From positions 1,307,001 to 1,371,000 of the forward strand of contig OX387197.1 in NCBI GenBank assembly GCA_947561715.1: a stretch of 64,000 nucleotides of DNA, given 5' to 3'. This DNA is from Ascidia mentula (taxonomy: Eukaryota > Chordata > Ascidiacea > Phlebobranchia > Ascidiidae). Shown here piece by piece: positions 51,687-63,967 of the stretch (positions within the stretch are counted from its first letter, which is position 1; every line of letters begins with the position of its first letter). The notes under the pieces were generated by a model. The model ran no database searches. It was not told the DNA's origin and saw only the letters and a program-made list of their open reading frames with translations. The position numbers and the translations under genes were made by a program.

Positions 51687-51766
51687 ATTATTGGATCCTA
51701 GCTTGTGTATTTTATATTCGTTTATTTACAAACGAATATAAAATACACAAGCATGGATCCAATAAT
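51687..51766. repeat. Inverted-duplication hairpin at the broken TRPM exon
   Basis: Arms 51687-51723 and 51730-51766, 37 bases each with two mismatches, around a 6-base loop. The right arm is normal TRPM intron sequence (compare 58100-58140); the left arm is a reverse-complement copy of it placed over the exon end. Confidence 0.9.
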
Positions 51767-52822
51767 ATGAATTTTGTGATCATGTCAACCTCAAGTTTGT
51801 GAGAATATCATCCTCATCTTCGTTTCAGGGAAGAATGTGAGTGAGGAACAGGAGACGGAACTTTACACGTTCGAACAACATGTCCTCCAGAAGATGATGA
51901 AGAAGAAGGAAGAAGAAGACAAAGACGAACATCTCATGACAATGATCGTTGAGCAGTAAGTTGGTTAGGATTCGAATCCACACAACAATGACTTTAAACC
52001 GATTCTTCTGGATCAAACGTTTGCGTTGAACGAACTTGATTTAATTCACAACAAATCGTAAAGCTTGATAGCATTTGCTTTAAAACTGATAATTTCTGCA
52101 GCAAAGCCTTAGTCCCATCTTTAATCTCGCTAAACAAGTCCATGCCTTGAGATATTTTATTTCAAGTGGCCGTGGTTCCTATCTCATAGAAGATGTTGTT
52201 TATACTTCGATCCCACTAAAAGCTTGATTCGCCCTGTACCTAAATGTATTTATTTCAGGCAACAGGAATTGCAACTACAAGTGAAGCAATTATTAAACCT
52301 TGAGAAAAGCAGAAAATGTTCCAAACTTCAAAAGGTCACAAGTTGCCCTATTACCACGTGAGCGATGACCTTGAAGCACAAACGAGGTCAAACAATCGTG
52401 TTCAGTGCAAGCATCACAGAAATGAGGCAGTTTGTGTATTTGTAATTGCCTAAATGTCTGTTTTGCCTGCGCTTGTATTTCTTTGCCAGTTACCCATTTT
52501 CCGTGTTATGTAAAAATGTTTTTTTCATTCGATTGATTTCCATCATTGCTGTTACAGACTTTTCTTTATTGTTTCTGCACTGATTTCATTAAGTTTCGTA
52601 CCGGCTACATCAGTGCCTTATTAAAAGTTGCTGTTTTCAACTTTGCGATTTTGAAATTGAATGATGTAATACCTTCAACATTCTGCTTTCCTTCGAAACA
52701 CTTTAAAGTGTGAACTATTTATTTAACCAGATATTAAAAATTCCGCGTGTATTTATTATCCTGACTGGAATCTAATAATTGATTTATTAACTCTGGCAAT
52801 GGGTCAATTTCAACACACATAC

Positions 52823-52841
52823 TTTTTTTTTTTTTTTTTTT
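52823..52841 (+). repeat. Poly-T tract at the junction of the two TRPM copies
   Basis: Nineteen T residues. To the left is the 3' flank that follows the TRPM fragments; to the right the sequence changes to TRPM intron. It therefore marks the junction between the duplicated 3' segment and the longer TRPM copy. A homopolymer of this length may also be an assembly artefact site. Confidence 0.7.
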
Positions 52842-52964
52842 CTTTTCAGGTCAATTTTCAGGCCTGTAATAATCGACAAAAAGTTGTAGTTTAGTGTTTG
52901 CTATGTGTGACTTTGTTGGGCCTCATAAGCATGTTTAAATGTTACCAAATTTCTTTCGTTTCAG

Positions 52965-55900
52965 CCTTTGTTCAAAGAGGGTTTCGAAACCCGGGTTTCC
53001 CCCACTCTTCACGGCCTTGTGAACGATTACGGTGACGCAAAAACTCAATTATTACGTCATGTTGGCAAGGCAATCAACATCTTGACACGTTTTCAAGTCA
53101 GCGAGCTTTATTCCGGCCCCACTTACCAGTACTTTGACGCCGCCGGTACGCGTATTAAACTGCCGTTTTCTCGTAACGTAAAAGTGTTGAAGTAAATGTT
53201 TTACTTGGACAGAAATCACCGACTTGCAGAAGAGAGCGACCACTATGATCTCACAAATAGATGACTCCCCGCCTGTTCCACATCCTGAAAGGGATCTCTT
53301 CTTCTGGAGCCTCCTCATGGGTAAGGGGGAGTTGGCTTTATTGTTCTGGAAGGGCGGTCATTCTTTAATGGGTAAGTCAGCCTTTACAAACGTTGCGATT
53401 GTGACGTAACAATGGTACGTTTTTAGCTTCATCTATCGTCGCGAGCGCTATAACACGATCCCAGGCCGTCATGCTCGACAACACATTGCAAGGAAGTGAC
53501 GTAGCTGAGAGTTTATACGATGAATCGAAGTAAGATTTCTATGGTCTGTGTGTTTATCGATAGTGAATTGGCGAATTACAACTTGTGACGTCATTGAGCG
53601 AAAGTTACGATTTTTTTGAAATCAGCCTGATGAAATACCCAACTATACATTTGATCATGTTTTCAATAGTTTGTACAAGACGACAACTGGAAATTCCCTT
53701 TATTATTCACGCTCTATCAGCTTGCATCAAACTCATGTGAAAGTTTTAACTAGTTGCTACATCCAGTTAAAAGGGCAATTCGTGGGATAACCCCTTTTGA
53801 TTTAACCAGCAGACCTCGTCAGGGCACCTAAAAGTTTTTGAGTTATAGTTTTCCTAATAACCAGCTTGCTTGCACATTGATAATTAATGGTTTGAACGTG
53901 CAGTAACGAATTTTGGAGACAGGAGTGCATCGAGAGTCAGTAGTTGTATTGCCCTTATAGTTAATATGTGGTAAAATACCCTGTTTAATTGACGGTTAAT
54001 TGGTATCCAAGGTTTGTAAAAGCACAGAGTCTTAGAATGGAGAGCGTAGAAAAATAAATAACCCTAATCCTGTTCTTTCAGCAAATGGGCTGACAATGCC
54101 GTCGAGTTTTTGACAACGTCCTACAAACTTAACAGATCTTCAACATTGTGCCAACTAACACAAAAGATAGAGGTGGATAATAGTCAATGTTACGTAACTA
54201 TCCCTATAACAATGGGTTTGTTTGTTTGTTTGTTTGTTTGTATGTAACACAGCAATAACTCAATTCGTTTCAATAGACTTACAATACACACAGTATTATT
54301 GTCAGAAAACTTTATTGCTATCTAAGCAACACATAACTTATTTTGAAATAAAGCAAAAAAACAGCGAAATTTCTTACATTAAATAGTTTGGTTTTTATAT
54401 TCTCCCAAAAAAGAAATCATGCCCTTCTCAATTTGAGATGTAACAACCTTCAAAATCATGGGTTAAAAATGTTGTGTTCCTTCAGCAACTTGGAGGTTGT
54501 TCAGTTCTCAACCTTGCGTACGTTTGTAAACATCGTGAGTTCATCGCACAACCGGCCGTTCAAACCGCCCTCGATTACATATGGTATGGAATGACCAAGC
54601 AGGAACAACCCCTCTACAAGGTAAACATGATAGCAAGTAAAATGCAACATCACTAATAATTACAGCACAAACTCATACAAAAAGTTAACAAAGAAATTAA
54701 AATTACCATATACTTCAACTGAAGGGTCGTAATTTTTCGTGTTTGACCTTGAACCACGTGTTTTCGTGCAGGTTGTAATAACCCTGATTTGTCCGATTGC
54801 TGTCCCCTGTCTAAGCGTGATTGAGAGGAAAGACGTTTTCACCACTGACATGTCACAGGTATTCGACTCTCGTTATTATTCGTTGTGAAAAACTCGTGTT
54901 TATTTTTCGGTCGCTTGTGTATTGAAATTTGCCATTGAACAAAGATGTTACATCAGAACTAGTTTGTTGTTTTCTCTAATCTTGTATTTATGCATTTCGT
55001 AGACCTACCGCTCGGTGTACACCGAAGACGCGAATGGCATGGAACAGAATGAAACGGAAGAAGGTGGACATATTAATCCTTTTCATGTTCAGTTTCCGTC
55101 TTTTCATTTTTGGTTTAATTATGAAACGCTGTAGATGTGTTTGAGACGTTATCACGATAAGTTAAAACCCAAACAATTTAGTTTGTTTGTTGGTGATATT
55201 TAATATCGCCCTTGACTACCACAACAAACATGCCGCCCACAATCAAATCAATTTGGTTTTATTTTGTACACAAAGTTACTCCACACATGAACAATAAACG
55301 TCATGCATAAATTGGAATGGGCACCGATATAACCATAAGGTTCATCGAGTCAGGCACCTATGTTGTGCGTAACTGTTCTTTGTTGGTTTCACACTGATTG
55401 GTGCACAGGAATCGGAGGTGTGCTGAGTTTTATTGAGAAGTGGGGGACGAAAGGGGAAGTGACGACACAGCGGAAAACTCGAAATCGTCTCGTGACGGCT
55501 ATGAGGGATACGTACGATTACTTTAACTCGCCCAGGGTCAAGTTTCTTGTTCATTCGGTAAGCGATGGAGGTTTTTTGTTCACTTGCTGTAAGTTGGTGG
55601 GAAATTCTTTTTCTATGGATGTGGTTAGTTTACGTCATTTGTTTTTTAATCTTAAACCGTGGCTTCTCAGACTGTGGTTGCGAAAAAAAACAGTCTTTAA
55701 GCTCGTTTATTGATAAATTGCTATTATTGAGTAACCTAAGTATTTAAGATTATAAACACCACAACACTATATTGGTATTAGACCGGTTTGGTGATGTCTA
55801 TACCGCTAACTATGCCTTCTGCTTGAAACACAGATGATTTTGTCAATCAACATAATCCTTCTAAGTTACTACATCATCTCACAAGATTACTACGTGCAAA

Positions 55901-58756
55901 GATACGACCCTGCACACTTTGCTGTTTCAGTCATTCTTTGCTCCTATTTTGTCGGCTTGGCCGTCGACGAAGTCCGCCAGGTGACCTTTCAACTCTTAAA
56001 TACCCGTTAAATCCAGCTGTTTGTAGTATGTCTTCTACTGATCTTTCTGTTTCAAATACTTTTTTATTTTAACGAAATGTTGCAGATAAGCACGATCGAG
56101 AGCGCCACCTTGCGGGGAAAATTAAAATCGTGGGCGGGAAGTCCATGGAATAAGATGGATTTAGTGTTGGTAACCTGTTACTTTACTGGTATGTTCGTGG
56201 ATTGGTAAACGATAATTTTGCATTGGTTTTAAGATGTTTTCCTCTAATAATAAATTTATTAGACTTTGCCTTTTAAGTTGCTGATCTGAAAGTCCAGTTG
56301 ACAATTTAACAAACACAATGGAGAAAACCCACTCCATTACAATTTACTTTATCGAAAAACGTTAACCGGTTTTGGGAATCTATAATATGAACAACATTGT
56401 ACATATAGCTGATGTAAAATTTGCATGGTAGAAGTTTTGTTCCTCATTAATTCTTAATCCACAATAAACGAATGTAGGCGTGTTTGTATAAAAATTAATA
56501 CATTATTGTCTTGCCATATAACCTTAGTATTGTCTACAGGCCAGGGAATAATGTGGTCCTCAGCGTTTGGCGACAACTTATGGTACGCGGGTAAAATATT
56601 CCTGTGTATTGCTTTGTTCGCAATGTACATCAGGTGTTTCCAAGTCTACCTCGTGTTCAAATACTTCGGGCCCAAGGTGTACATGATGAGGAGAATGGTG
56701 AGTTGGAACGGATATTTTTAACTTATGTGAGCAGACATATGGCCACTGTTTTGACCTGCCAGGTCACATCAGTGCAGCTTGGTTTAAAGTTTGGACGACA
56801 AGATTGTCCAAAATCACATCAAGCTGCACCGGTCGAAACAGTGGCCATCTGTCTGCAGCTCACATAATTCATATGATTTTCCTGTTTATATATTTTTAAC
56901 TTCGTTTATCAGACATAAGTTTTATGAAATGCACAAAGGCTGTTAAGGTGTGTTTGTTTGATTGTCAACCCAATATTTTGTCCACAGTTGAAGGATCTGG
57001 TGATTTTCCTTTCCATTATGGGTTTGATATTTCTCAGTTATGGCGTCATTCTTCTTTCCGTCAACAATTATCCAAACCCGACAAAAACGTAAGCAGTCAG
57101 TTTGTACGCGTTAACCAACTGCGCGTTAACAGGAAGTTATTACTTCAAACAAGTCCATTTACTTTCTAGTTACACGAACACATTAAACATAACATCGGTT
57201 GACACTTTCCTCTTGAGTGTCTACAACAACATTATCAGGGTTCCTTACTGGCAACTTTATGGAAACGAGCTTGGAAATGCGACTGTTGCACAAAACAGTA
57301 AGTGTCTTAATCATTAACTGTGTCTCAAACACTTTTCTGCACTCCGTGAAGAGCTTGGTAATCTAAAAGCCCTCTTGCAATCTGCAATTATGACACAACA
57401 ACGTAAGTTTTGTAAATTTTAAACCATCCTCAAAGTGCACAGGAAATAACCTGATATCATAACTGCAGTAAGAACAAAATGTTGAACTGCTAATTTTTTT
57501 TTGGAGTCTAATTCAAATTGCAAACGGTCCCCAGGGGGCGCTAGTGCCCATTATGAGGACCACTGCCTCGATTTGTGGCATATCAAATTGCAAACGGTCA
57601 ATGTGGGCTAATTTCCAAAATGGAGTTTGTTTTAAGTTTGCTGTTAATTCCCCAGGTTACGGGATAGTATCGGCTTTGTTGACTTGCTTCTACATGTTAT
57701 TCTCGAACATTCTAATGCTCAATCTACTCATCGCCATGTTCAGGTTCGTACTCTTGTGTGGTTAAAAGTATTTCTGTCTACTGCCTGGAACATTACTAAA
57801 AAACATTGATCTTGGGTTATTTTGTCGAATTTGTTTAAACTCCGTGAACAAGGTCAAGTGAAATGAATGATTTGCAAGTTGTGTAGACGTAAGTTTATGA
57901 TTTCTATAGTTACACATTCCAAACGATTGAAGACCGCGCCGGAATATTCTGGAGTTACCACAGATTCGATGTTGTTGAAGAGTTTTGTGACAGACCTTGG
58001 CTTCCCGCTCCTTTTGTTATTCTAGAAGACATCGCCAGGTTCATCAACATTTGTAGAAACGGACCGGTTGGGTTCAGTGCCTTCAGTAAGTTGTTTATTG
58101 ACAAACGAATATAAAATACACAAGCATGGAGCAAATAATATGAATTTTGTGATCATGTCAACCTCAAGTTTGTGAGAATATCATCTTCGTTTCAGGGAAG
58201 AAGGTGAGTGAGGAACAGGAGACGGAACTTTACACGTTCGAACAACATGTCCTCCAGAAGATGATGAAGAAGAAGGAAGAAGAAGACAAAGACGAACATC
58301 TCATGACAATGATCGTTGAGCAGTAAGTTGGTTAGGATTCGAATCCACACAACAATGACTTTAAACCGATTCTTCTGGATCAAACGTTTGCGTTGAAAGA
58401 ACTTGATTTAATTCACAACAAATCGAAACGCTCGATAGCATTTGCTTTAAAATTGATGAATTTCTGCCGCAAAACTTTGTTCCCACCCTTAAACTCACAA
58501 AACAAATCCTTGCATCGACATATTTTATTTCAAATGGCCGTGGTTCCTATGACATAGAAGATGATGTTCATGCACAGATCCCGCTGAAAGTTTGATTCGC
58601 CCTGTAGCTAAATGTATTTATTTCAGGCAACAGGAATTGCAACTACAAGTGAAGCAAAAGCAGAAAAAGTTCCAAACTTCAAAAGGTCACAAGTTGCCCT
58701 ATTACCACGTGAACCATGACCTTGAAGCACAAATGAGGTCAAGCAATCGTGTCTAG
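52965..58756 (+). CDS. TRPM-family cation channel, longest copy, 5' exons not in window
   Basis: Encodes part of the cytoplasmic region before the channel, S1-S6, pore and C-terminal tail. Exons: 52965-about 53172, about 53213-53371, 53427-53529, 54082-54172, 54486-54620, 54772-54858, 55003-55063, 55410-55557, 55834-55980, 56086-56188, 56540-56697, 56988-57088, 57170-57297, 57656-57743, 57910-58085, 58196-58322, 58627-58756. TRPM hallmarks: RDLFFWSLLMGKGELALLFW, CKHREFIAQ, pore PYWQLYGNE, S6 LLTCFYMLFSNILMLNLL, and IFWSYHRFDVVEEF after S6. The pore resembles the TRPM1/3/6/7 type. The first intron would be only about 40 bases. A mini-exon near 57388-57420 is possible. No N-terminal TRPM homology (SLOG) exons appear upstream; the 3' duplicate lies there instead. 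The last exon lacks 17 bases present in the other copies, giving a different C-terminus. It may be truncated or joined to distant exons. Confidence 0.8.
54216..54240 (+). repeat. TTTG microsatellite in TRPM intron
   Basis: Six TTTG units (54217-54240) in the intron after the exon ending at 54172. Not seen in other units because they lack this part of the gene. Confidence 0.9.
56724..56866. mobile_element. Foldback MITE in TRPM intron, main copy (143 bp)
   Basis: Same element as 50317-50473, with part of its right arm deleted. Same intron, same position. Confidence 0.75.
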
Positions 58757-60400
58757 TGCAAGCATCACATAAATGAGGCAGCTTGTGTATTTGTAATTGC
58801 CTAAATGTCTTTTTAGCCTGCGCTTGTGTTTCTTTGCCATTTTTCCATTTTCCGTGTTATGTAAAAATGTTTTTTTCATTTGATTGATTTCCATCATTGC
58901 TGTCACAGACTTTTCTTTATTGTTTCTGCACTGATTTCATTAAGTTCCGTACCGGCTACATCAGTGCCTTATTAAAAGTTACTGTTTTCAACTTTGCGAT
59001 TTTAAAATTAAATGATTTCATAGTTCCTTTGTAATACTTTTAAAGCGTGAACTATTTATTTAACCAGATAATAAAAATTCCGCGTGTATTTATTATCCTG
59101 ACTGGAATCTAATGATTGATTTATTAACTCTGGCAATGAATTAATTACAACACACATACTACTAGTAGTTGGACTTTTTATTGGTTTCTGTCTGCTATTT
59201 ATGATTGTTGTGGTTGCAGAAAAACCGCTACGCAACCTAATACACAAGACGACCAGGAGTGGATTGTCCTGTTGGTTATAAAGTTGGGTGGGCGCGTTTT
59301 TGCCTAGTGGGACGACAGCGCAGGACCAGGCTGCGCACAAGCGGTCGTAACACTAGCTATAAAACCAACGGGACGTCAACATATTGATACTGAGGTTTTT
59401 GCTGAGCTTGATATTTTAAATCCTACGTGGTTTAAAGCAAGACATTTACTATCAGACGAAACCTTCCTGTTTTCCTTGGAAGTTATCATAGCGACAGCGT
59501 TGGCATTTCCTGCAACTTATTATTATTTAATTGACAAGCAGGAACCAAAACAATAGCAATGTCGTATGTCGTGTAAGTATAAGGACCCATGAACATGGCA
59601 TATGTCATGGACAGACGCGTGCGTGGCGCACCAAGACCCGTGCGAGTATAGGGTGTCATAAACGCCATTTGATTGCTTTGGAACTGAGGAATTTCTATGA
59701 AAAGGCCTGGTTCTGTCAACATTCTTACAAAATAGGTCCTTGCACCGACACATTTTCAAGGTCCTGGTGCTTATATTATAAAAGATGTTGTTTGCAAATA
59801 TGTTCCATTATTTTCTACATGGAGAGTGTCCATAAATCCAACTTGAATTCTTCAGGCGATTGTTAGGCTTGTGTTGCAAACTTACAGTCTTTCTTAAACA
59901 CTCCTGTAAACGTTGCCATTTGTGCTGTTGATGTTGTGACGTTATTACAGCAAAGTTCGGAAGTTGACGGCAAAATTTGGAAGAGGGTACATCACATTGT
60001 AGTGGAACAAACTTCACATACAAACATATACATATTTATCTGTAAAAGCAAAACAAGGCCAATTATTTTTTAATACCGATCACGCAATGAAACAGTTCTC
60101 GTACAATGCTTGAATACGTAAAAGCATCAGTTTGTTTGAAAATTTATGTGTCTCTCAATGTTTAATGGTCAAAATAAATTTTGAATTAATTCAGCGGATT
60201 TGAATTAAATTAACTGAAAAAAATCAAATATTGCTTGCTGATCACTCAAGCGTGGGATGAGGTGGTTTCCCTCCGGTATGACGTTAGTTTCGTTCTCGGG
60301 AAATGCTGCAAAAAATAAAATGAAGTTGCAACCAAACATTTAGGGTTGTACACTAGACCCGGTATTTCATTGACTGCCAGTTTAACTTTTTGTCTTCATC
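58757..60400. other. TRPM 3' flank, altered spacer and KLHL copy 5 promoter flank
   Basis: 58757-59160 is the TRPM 3' flank with AATAAA near 59071. 59176-59352 replaces both sushi-like exons found in spacers 1 and 3 with GC-richer sequence not seen elsewhere in the window; a 94-codon minus-strand frame there has no recognisable domain. 59353-59830 rejoins the common spacer, followed by the normally oriented counterpart of the unit 1 inversion (59830-60060) and the KLHL 5' flank block. Confidence 0.55.
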
Positions 60401-63400
60401 ATGAAGCGAACACAAGAGGAAATAAACTTGCATCACCAGAAAGTGATGAATTTTTTAAACAAGTAAGTTTAATTTTTGGAGATTTACTGAAGTTAAAATA
60501 TTGATGTTTCAGTGACAGAAAAGAAACAAAGCGATTTTGCAACAGAACACTTTGTTCCCAAGGAGAAAACTATTCAATACATGATGCTGTTGTTTGTTCT
60601 ATGTCAGATTATTTTAATGCTTTACTTGGTGTTGAGGTAAGTGTGTTTGTTTTGTAGAAATAATATGAAACCTTAGTGTTTGTCGTATAGTTGTCCCCTG
60701 TCCGTAAATACATTGTTGCAATCAAACAAAACATCAATTTAGACAACAACAACAACTCTTTACTTTTCAAAATTAATTTAGTTTGTTGACAAAACTCATG
60801 GGTCATGTGGTATAATATCTCAACAATTGAGGAACATACCATAATATATTATATCTGTCTTTTATGAACATACGTACCCAGAGTTGTTCATCCCTTTAGT
60901 TTACACCAGGCCTCCATACCACATGGCTCCATCACATCCAGCTCATGTTTTGACACAATTGGCTCAGTTGCAACAGCTTAGTCTAGTATTTGCATATCTG
61001 ATAAGCATTTGTTTGAGTTGTTACAATATTTAGGTTTAAATTTTTAAGATGTTAAGGTGGTTTTTGTTATTACTCGACAATTACATTGGCTTAACTTTTG
61101 TAACTATGCTAGAATGCAACTTACTAGATTGATTTATTTTTTGCTATGGCCCTTGTGATGTTTCTATTTGAACAGGACTGTTGTATGTTGCTATATGTAA
61201 ATTACATACATATTCCAAATGGTAAAGTTGTAAATTTTTGTCAGTTCTTTAGACCAGATTGTGTGTGTTTGTTGTGATTGGTTAACTTTGTTTTCTTATA
61301 GATGCGCGAGAAATACTCAGATTTCATCAAGGTTGACAATATTCCACCAAAAAGACTGGAAAGTGTATTGGATTATATTTACACTGGTGATATTGAAGTA
61401 ACAGAGAAAAATGTGTTGGAAGTGTTGGAAGATGCTGATTATACACAGATGCAAGGTATGCAAGTTTTAATCTTTACTGATGTTAATGTGTTAATAGTGA
61501 TTATTTCAATATATATATATGTTCTACATGTGTATTTATTTATTTGCAAACCATGACAATTTTGCTTATTTTAGGTTAAAATTTTTGTGTTTGACTATTG
61601 TCACGTTGACACCAGGGACAAAACAAATTATTTGTAATCAATGGAGCAGTGAGCACAGATATCACTTCTGGATTAGGTGTGGAATTTTGTTTTGTTGACA
61701 ATTTCAGAGTTAAAGTCATTTTGTTGTCGAGTCATCCTTAAAATGATTTCAACCGACAACTGTTTGAAGCTAAGAGCTTATGCTACTCGATACAATCTTG
61801 CTGATGTGGAAAAGAAAACAAACCAAATGATTGTTGATAACATTGCAACAGTTGTACAACATGATGATTTCATGCAACTTGATGTTGGTGATATGTCTGC
61901 AATCATCAAACAGAGAAACAAAGGGGTAATTATGATTAATTTGTATTTTCTGTTTGCATTGTGGAAGAAAATCGTCAAGACTTTTGATTTGAACGTTAAG
62001 GTAAATTAAATGTCGACTATAAAAGGTTGGGTAAACTCATCAACAGTTCCTCATCCACAACAACCAGCTCTCAATGTTGTTTGTTCGTGTTCACACAAAA
62101 AGAAGTAAATTCCAGCAATAACTGCAGTTAAAACTTAACATGTATTTTGCATAACATATACTGTTTACAAGAAATAGTGGTAACTTTAAAATCATATTTT
62201 GCGACAGACATTTTTAGTAGGTTATGGTCCAGGGGTTCTTTAACTGCATGTTTTTTTAACAAACTTACATCAAACCAATAATATCAACCTTTTTGTATTT
62301 GTTTTAAGTTGCTTTTGTGGTGATTAAACTTTTTATGTGGCATTTTTACTTTCTATTTGTGTTTTCGGTTTTAATTTACAATTTAATGCAGTCAGATCAT
62401 GTTAGTAACCTTTTTATGATATATTTTAACAGTTACTTAACTTGTTGTCACAAATTAGTTGTTGAATGTAGACGGAAGAAGCTGTTTTTACTGGAATGGT
62501 TCGATGGGTTAATTTCAATCCTTCCCTTCGAGAGGATTTGTTTGTGAATCTTTTCTCACAACTTGATCTTTCATCTATTTCCAATCAGTCTCTTGCAACC
62601 ACAATAAGAAATGAAGTAAATTGTTGTAGTTGATTCGCTTATAATTAGTTTAAATGTTTAATTCTTTTCAGCCCCTAGTAAGAGGTAACATAGAATGCAG
62701 CAATGCAGTCATGGATGCTTTATCAATGAACTTTGAAAAACCTGGCACAAGTGGAAAAGCAACTTCTGTCAAAAAAGGTGTGATATTTTTTTATATATTG
62801 TCACATTATCCACTATATTTATACCACTGTTATGGACAACATGCTCCCTAGTAAGAAATAATTATTTCCCCCTGACCACAGTGATTTTGTTGTGGTTGTC
62901 TTGTGATGTCACAAACACCTACTATATTATGTTCCCCTCATTTCACCGGTATAATGTTGAGATATCTGGTGTAAAGAGCGCAAATCTATATGTTTATAAT
63001 ATTCTATTCGAATAAGGTGCACTCCGAAACTTTTTGAAATCTCACTTTAGGAAACGATTCTAAAACTGTTGAATTGTCAATAAAAGTGCATATTAAACTT
63101 GACCGACCTTATAATACCAGACTGGTGTCAAAGTAATTAAATACTTAAATGAAGCTTGTGTAAATACTATACACAAATACTAACTCCATTCAAAAAGATT
63201 GATTAACAAAGCAACAACTTTACCCTCATAAAAAATATGTTACCACTGTTATTACCCCAAAAAAATATTTTAAGCAAACAAAACCATAACAAGCAAATGT
63301 TTATGTTGCAGATTTGTCAGGATTTCTTCTCATTGGTGGCCGTAATTCAAAACGAGATTGTGTGAAATGGAATGTTACCACAAAACAACATGAACATTAC

Positions 63401-63967
63401 CCAGTATGTACATTGCTTGCTGTCTTACAGTTTTGCTTTTTAACATACTTTCTCATAAATATACATGCTTTTTGTGTTTGCAAGTAAATGTAAATTTTAA
63501 CTAAAATTAGCAAGACAGCAAAAGTCCAGTAACAGCCAGGATTTGTTGCAAAACTTGGACACTAATAATTTTTTGTTGATTTGATTGTACATGAAATAAT
63601 AATGCAAACATGCCCTGGTTTAGTGTAACATGCCAATGACTTAACAAAATATGTTCCATAGTATGTCATGTTTTTTTCTATTATTCGAGTTACTTGTTTT
63701 AAGATAGAGACTTTTCTTTTATTTTGTGAAACATTTTAATCACTTTGCCTTGATGCATTGTTTTAAAATTATCAAAATTTATTTAGAAAATGATCACAGA
63801 CAGAGTGAACTCAACTTCAGCCAAATTTGGTGAAAATGTTTATGTAATGGGTGGAAATGGTCCAACACAAAGTTGTGAGATGTTGAATTTGGAGGAACGT
63901 AAAAACTGGGTAAAAATTGCTGATTTATCGGAAGGTCGACGTTGTGCTGCATCGTCTTTTGTTGGAG
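60401..63967 (+). CDS. BTB-BACK-Kelch protein, array copy 5 (exons 1-8, runs off window)
   Basis: Exons seen: 60401-60462, 60513-60636, 61302-61455, 61708-61925, 62472-62615, 62672-62777, 63312-63403, 63787-63967. All are open and phase-consistent, so BTB, BACK and the first two Kelch blades are complete; blades 3-6 lie beyond the window. Blade loops read RN and N after Gly-Gly, and blade 2 has GRRC like copy 1 instead of GRSY. Introns 4 and 6 are of the long class shared with copies 1 and 3. Confidence 0.88.

Larger units (their letters stand above)
50133..52361 (+). pseudogene. TRPM 3' segment, second copy (S4 to C-terminus)
   Basis: Duplicate of the 3' part of the TRPM gene. Exons: 50133-50290 (S4 region, RCFQVYLVFKYFGTKVYMM), 50594-50694 (S5), 50776-50903 (pore, PYWQLYGNELGN), 51255-51342 (S6, NILMLNLLIAMF), 51497-about 51700 (post-S6), 51829-51955 and 52259-52361. 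The post-S6 exon has lost its donor: a duplicated GGTTCGGACC-type stretch and an inverted repeat replace it and bring in a stop. Gly-Thr-Lys stands where the main copy has the usual Gly-Pro-Lys. With no upstream exons and a broken 3' part it is almost certainly non-functional. Confidence 0.85.
355..60400 (+). repeat. Tandem segmental duplication array (four full unit steps)
   Basis: Start-to-start distances of the KLHL copies are 14256, 12445, 16152 and 17193 bases. The differences are explained by inserts: the minisatellite and inversion in unit 1, the 2.7-kb composite in unit 3, and the TRPM copies in unit 4, which lacks the BEL/Pao and hAT-like pieces. Exons, introns and spacers are all alike between units, so whole genomic segments were duplicated rather than processed transcripts. 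Confidence 0.92.
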
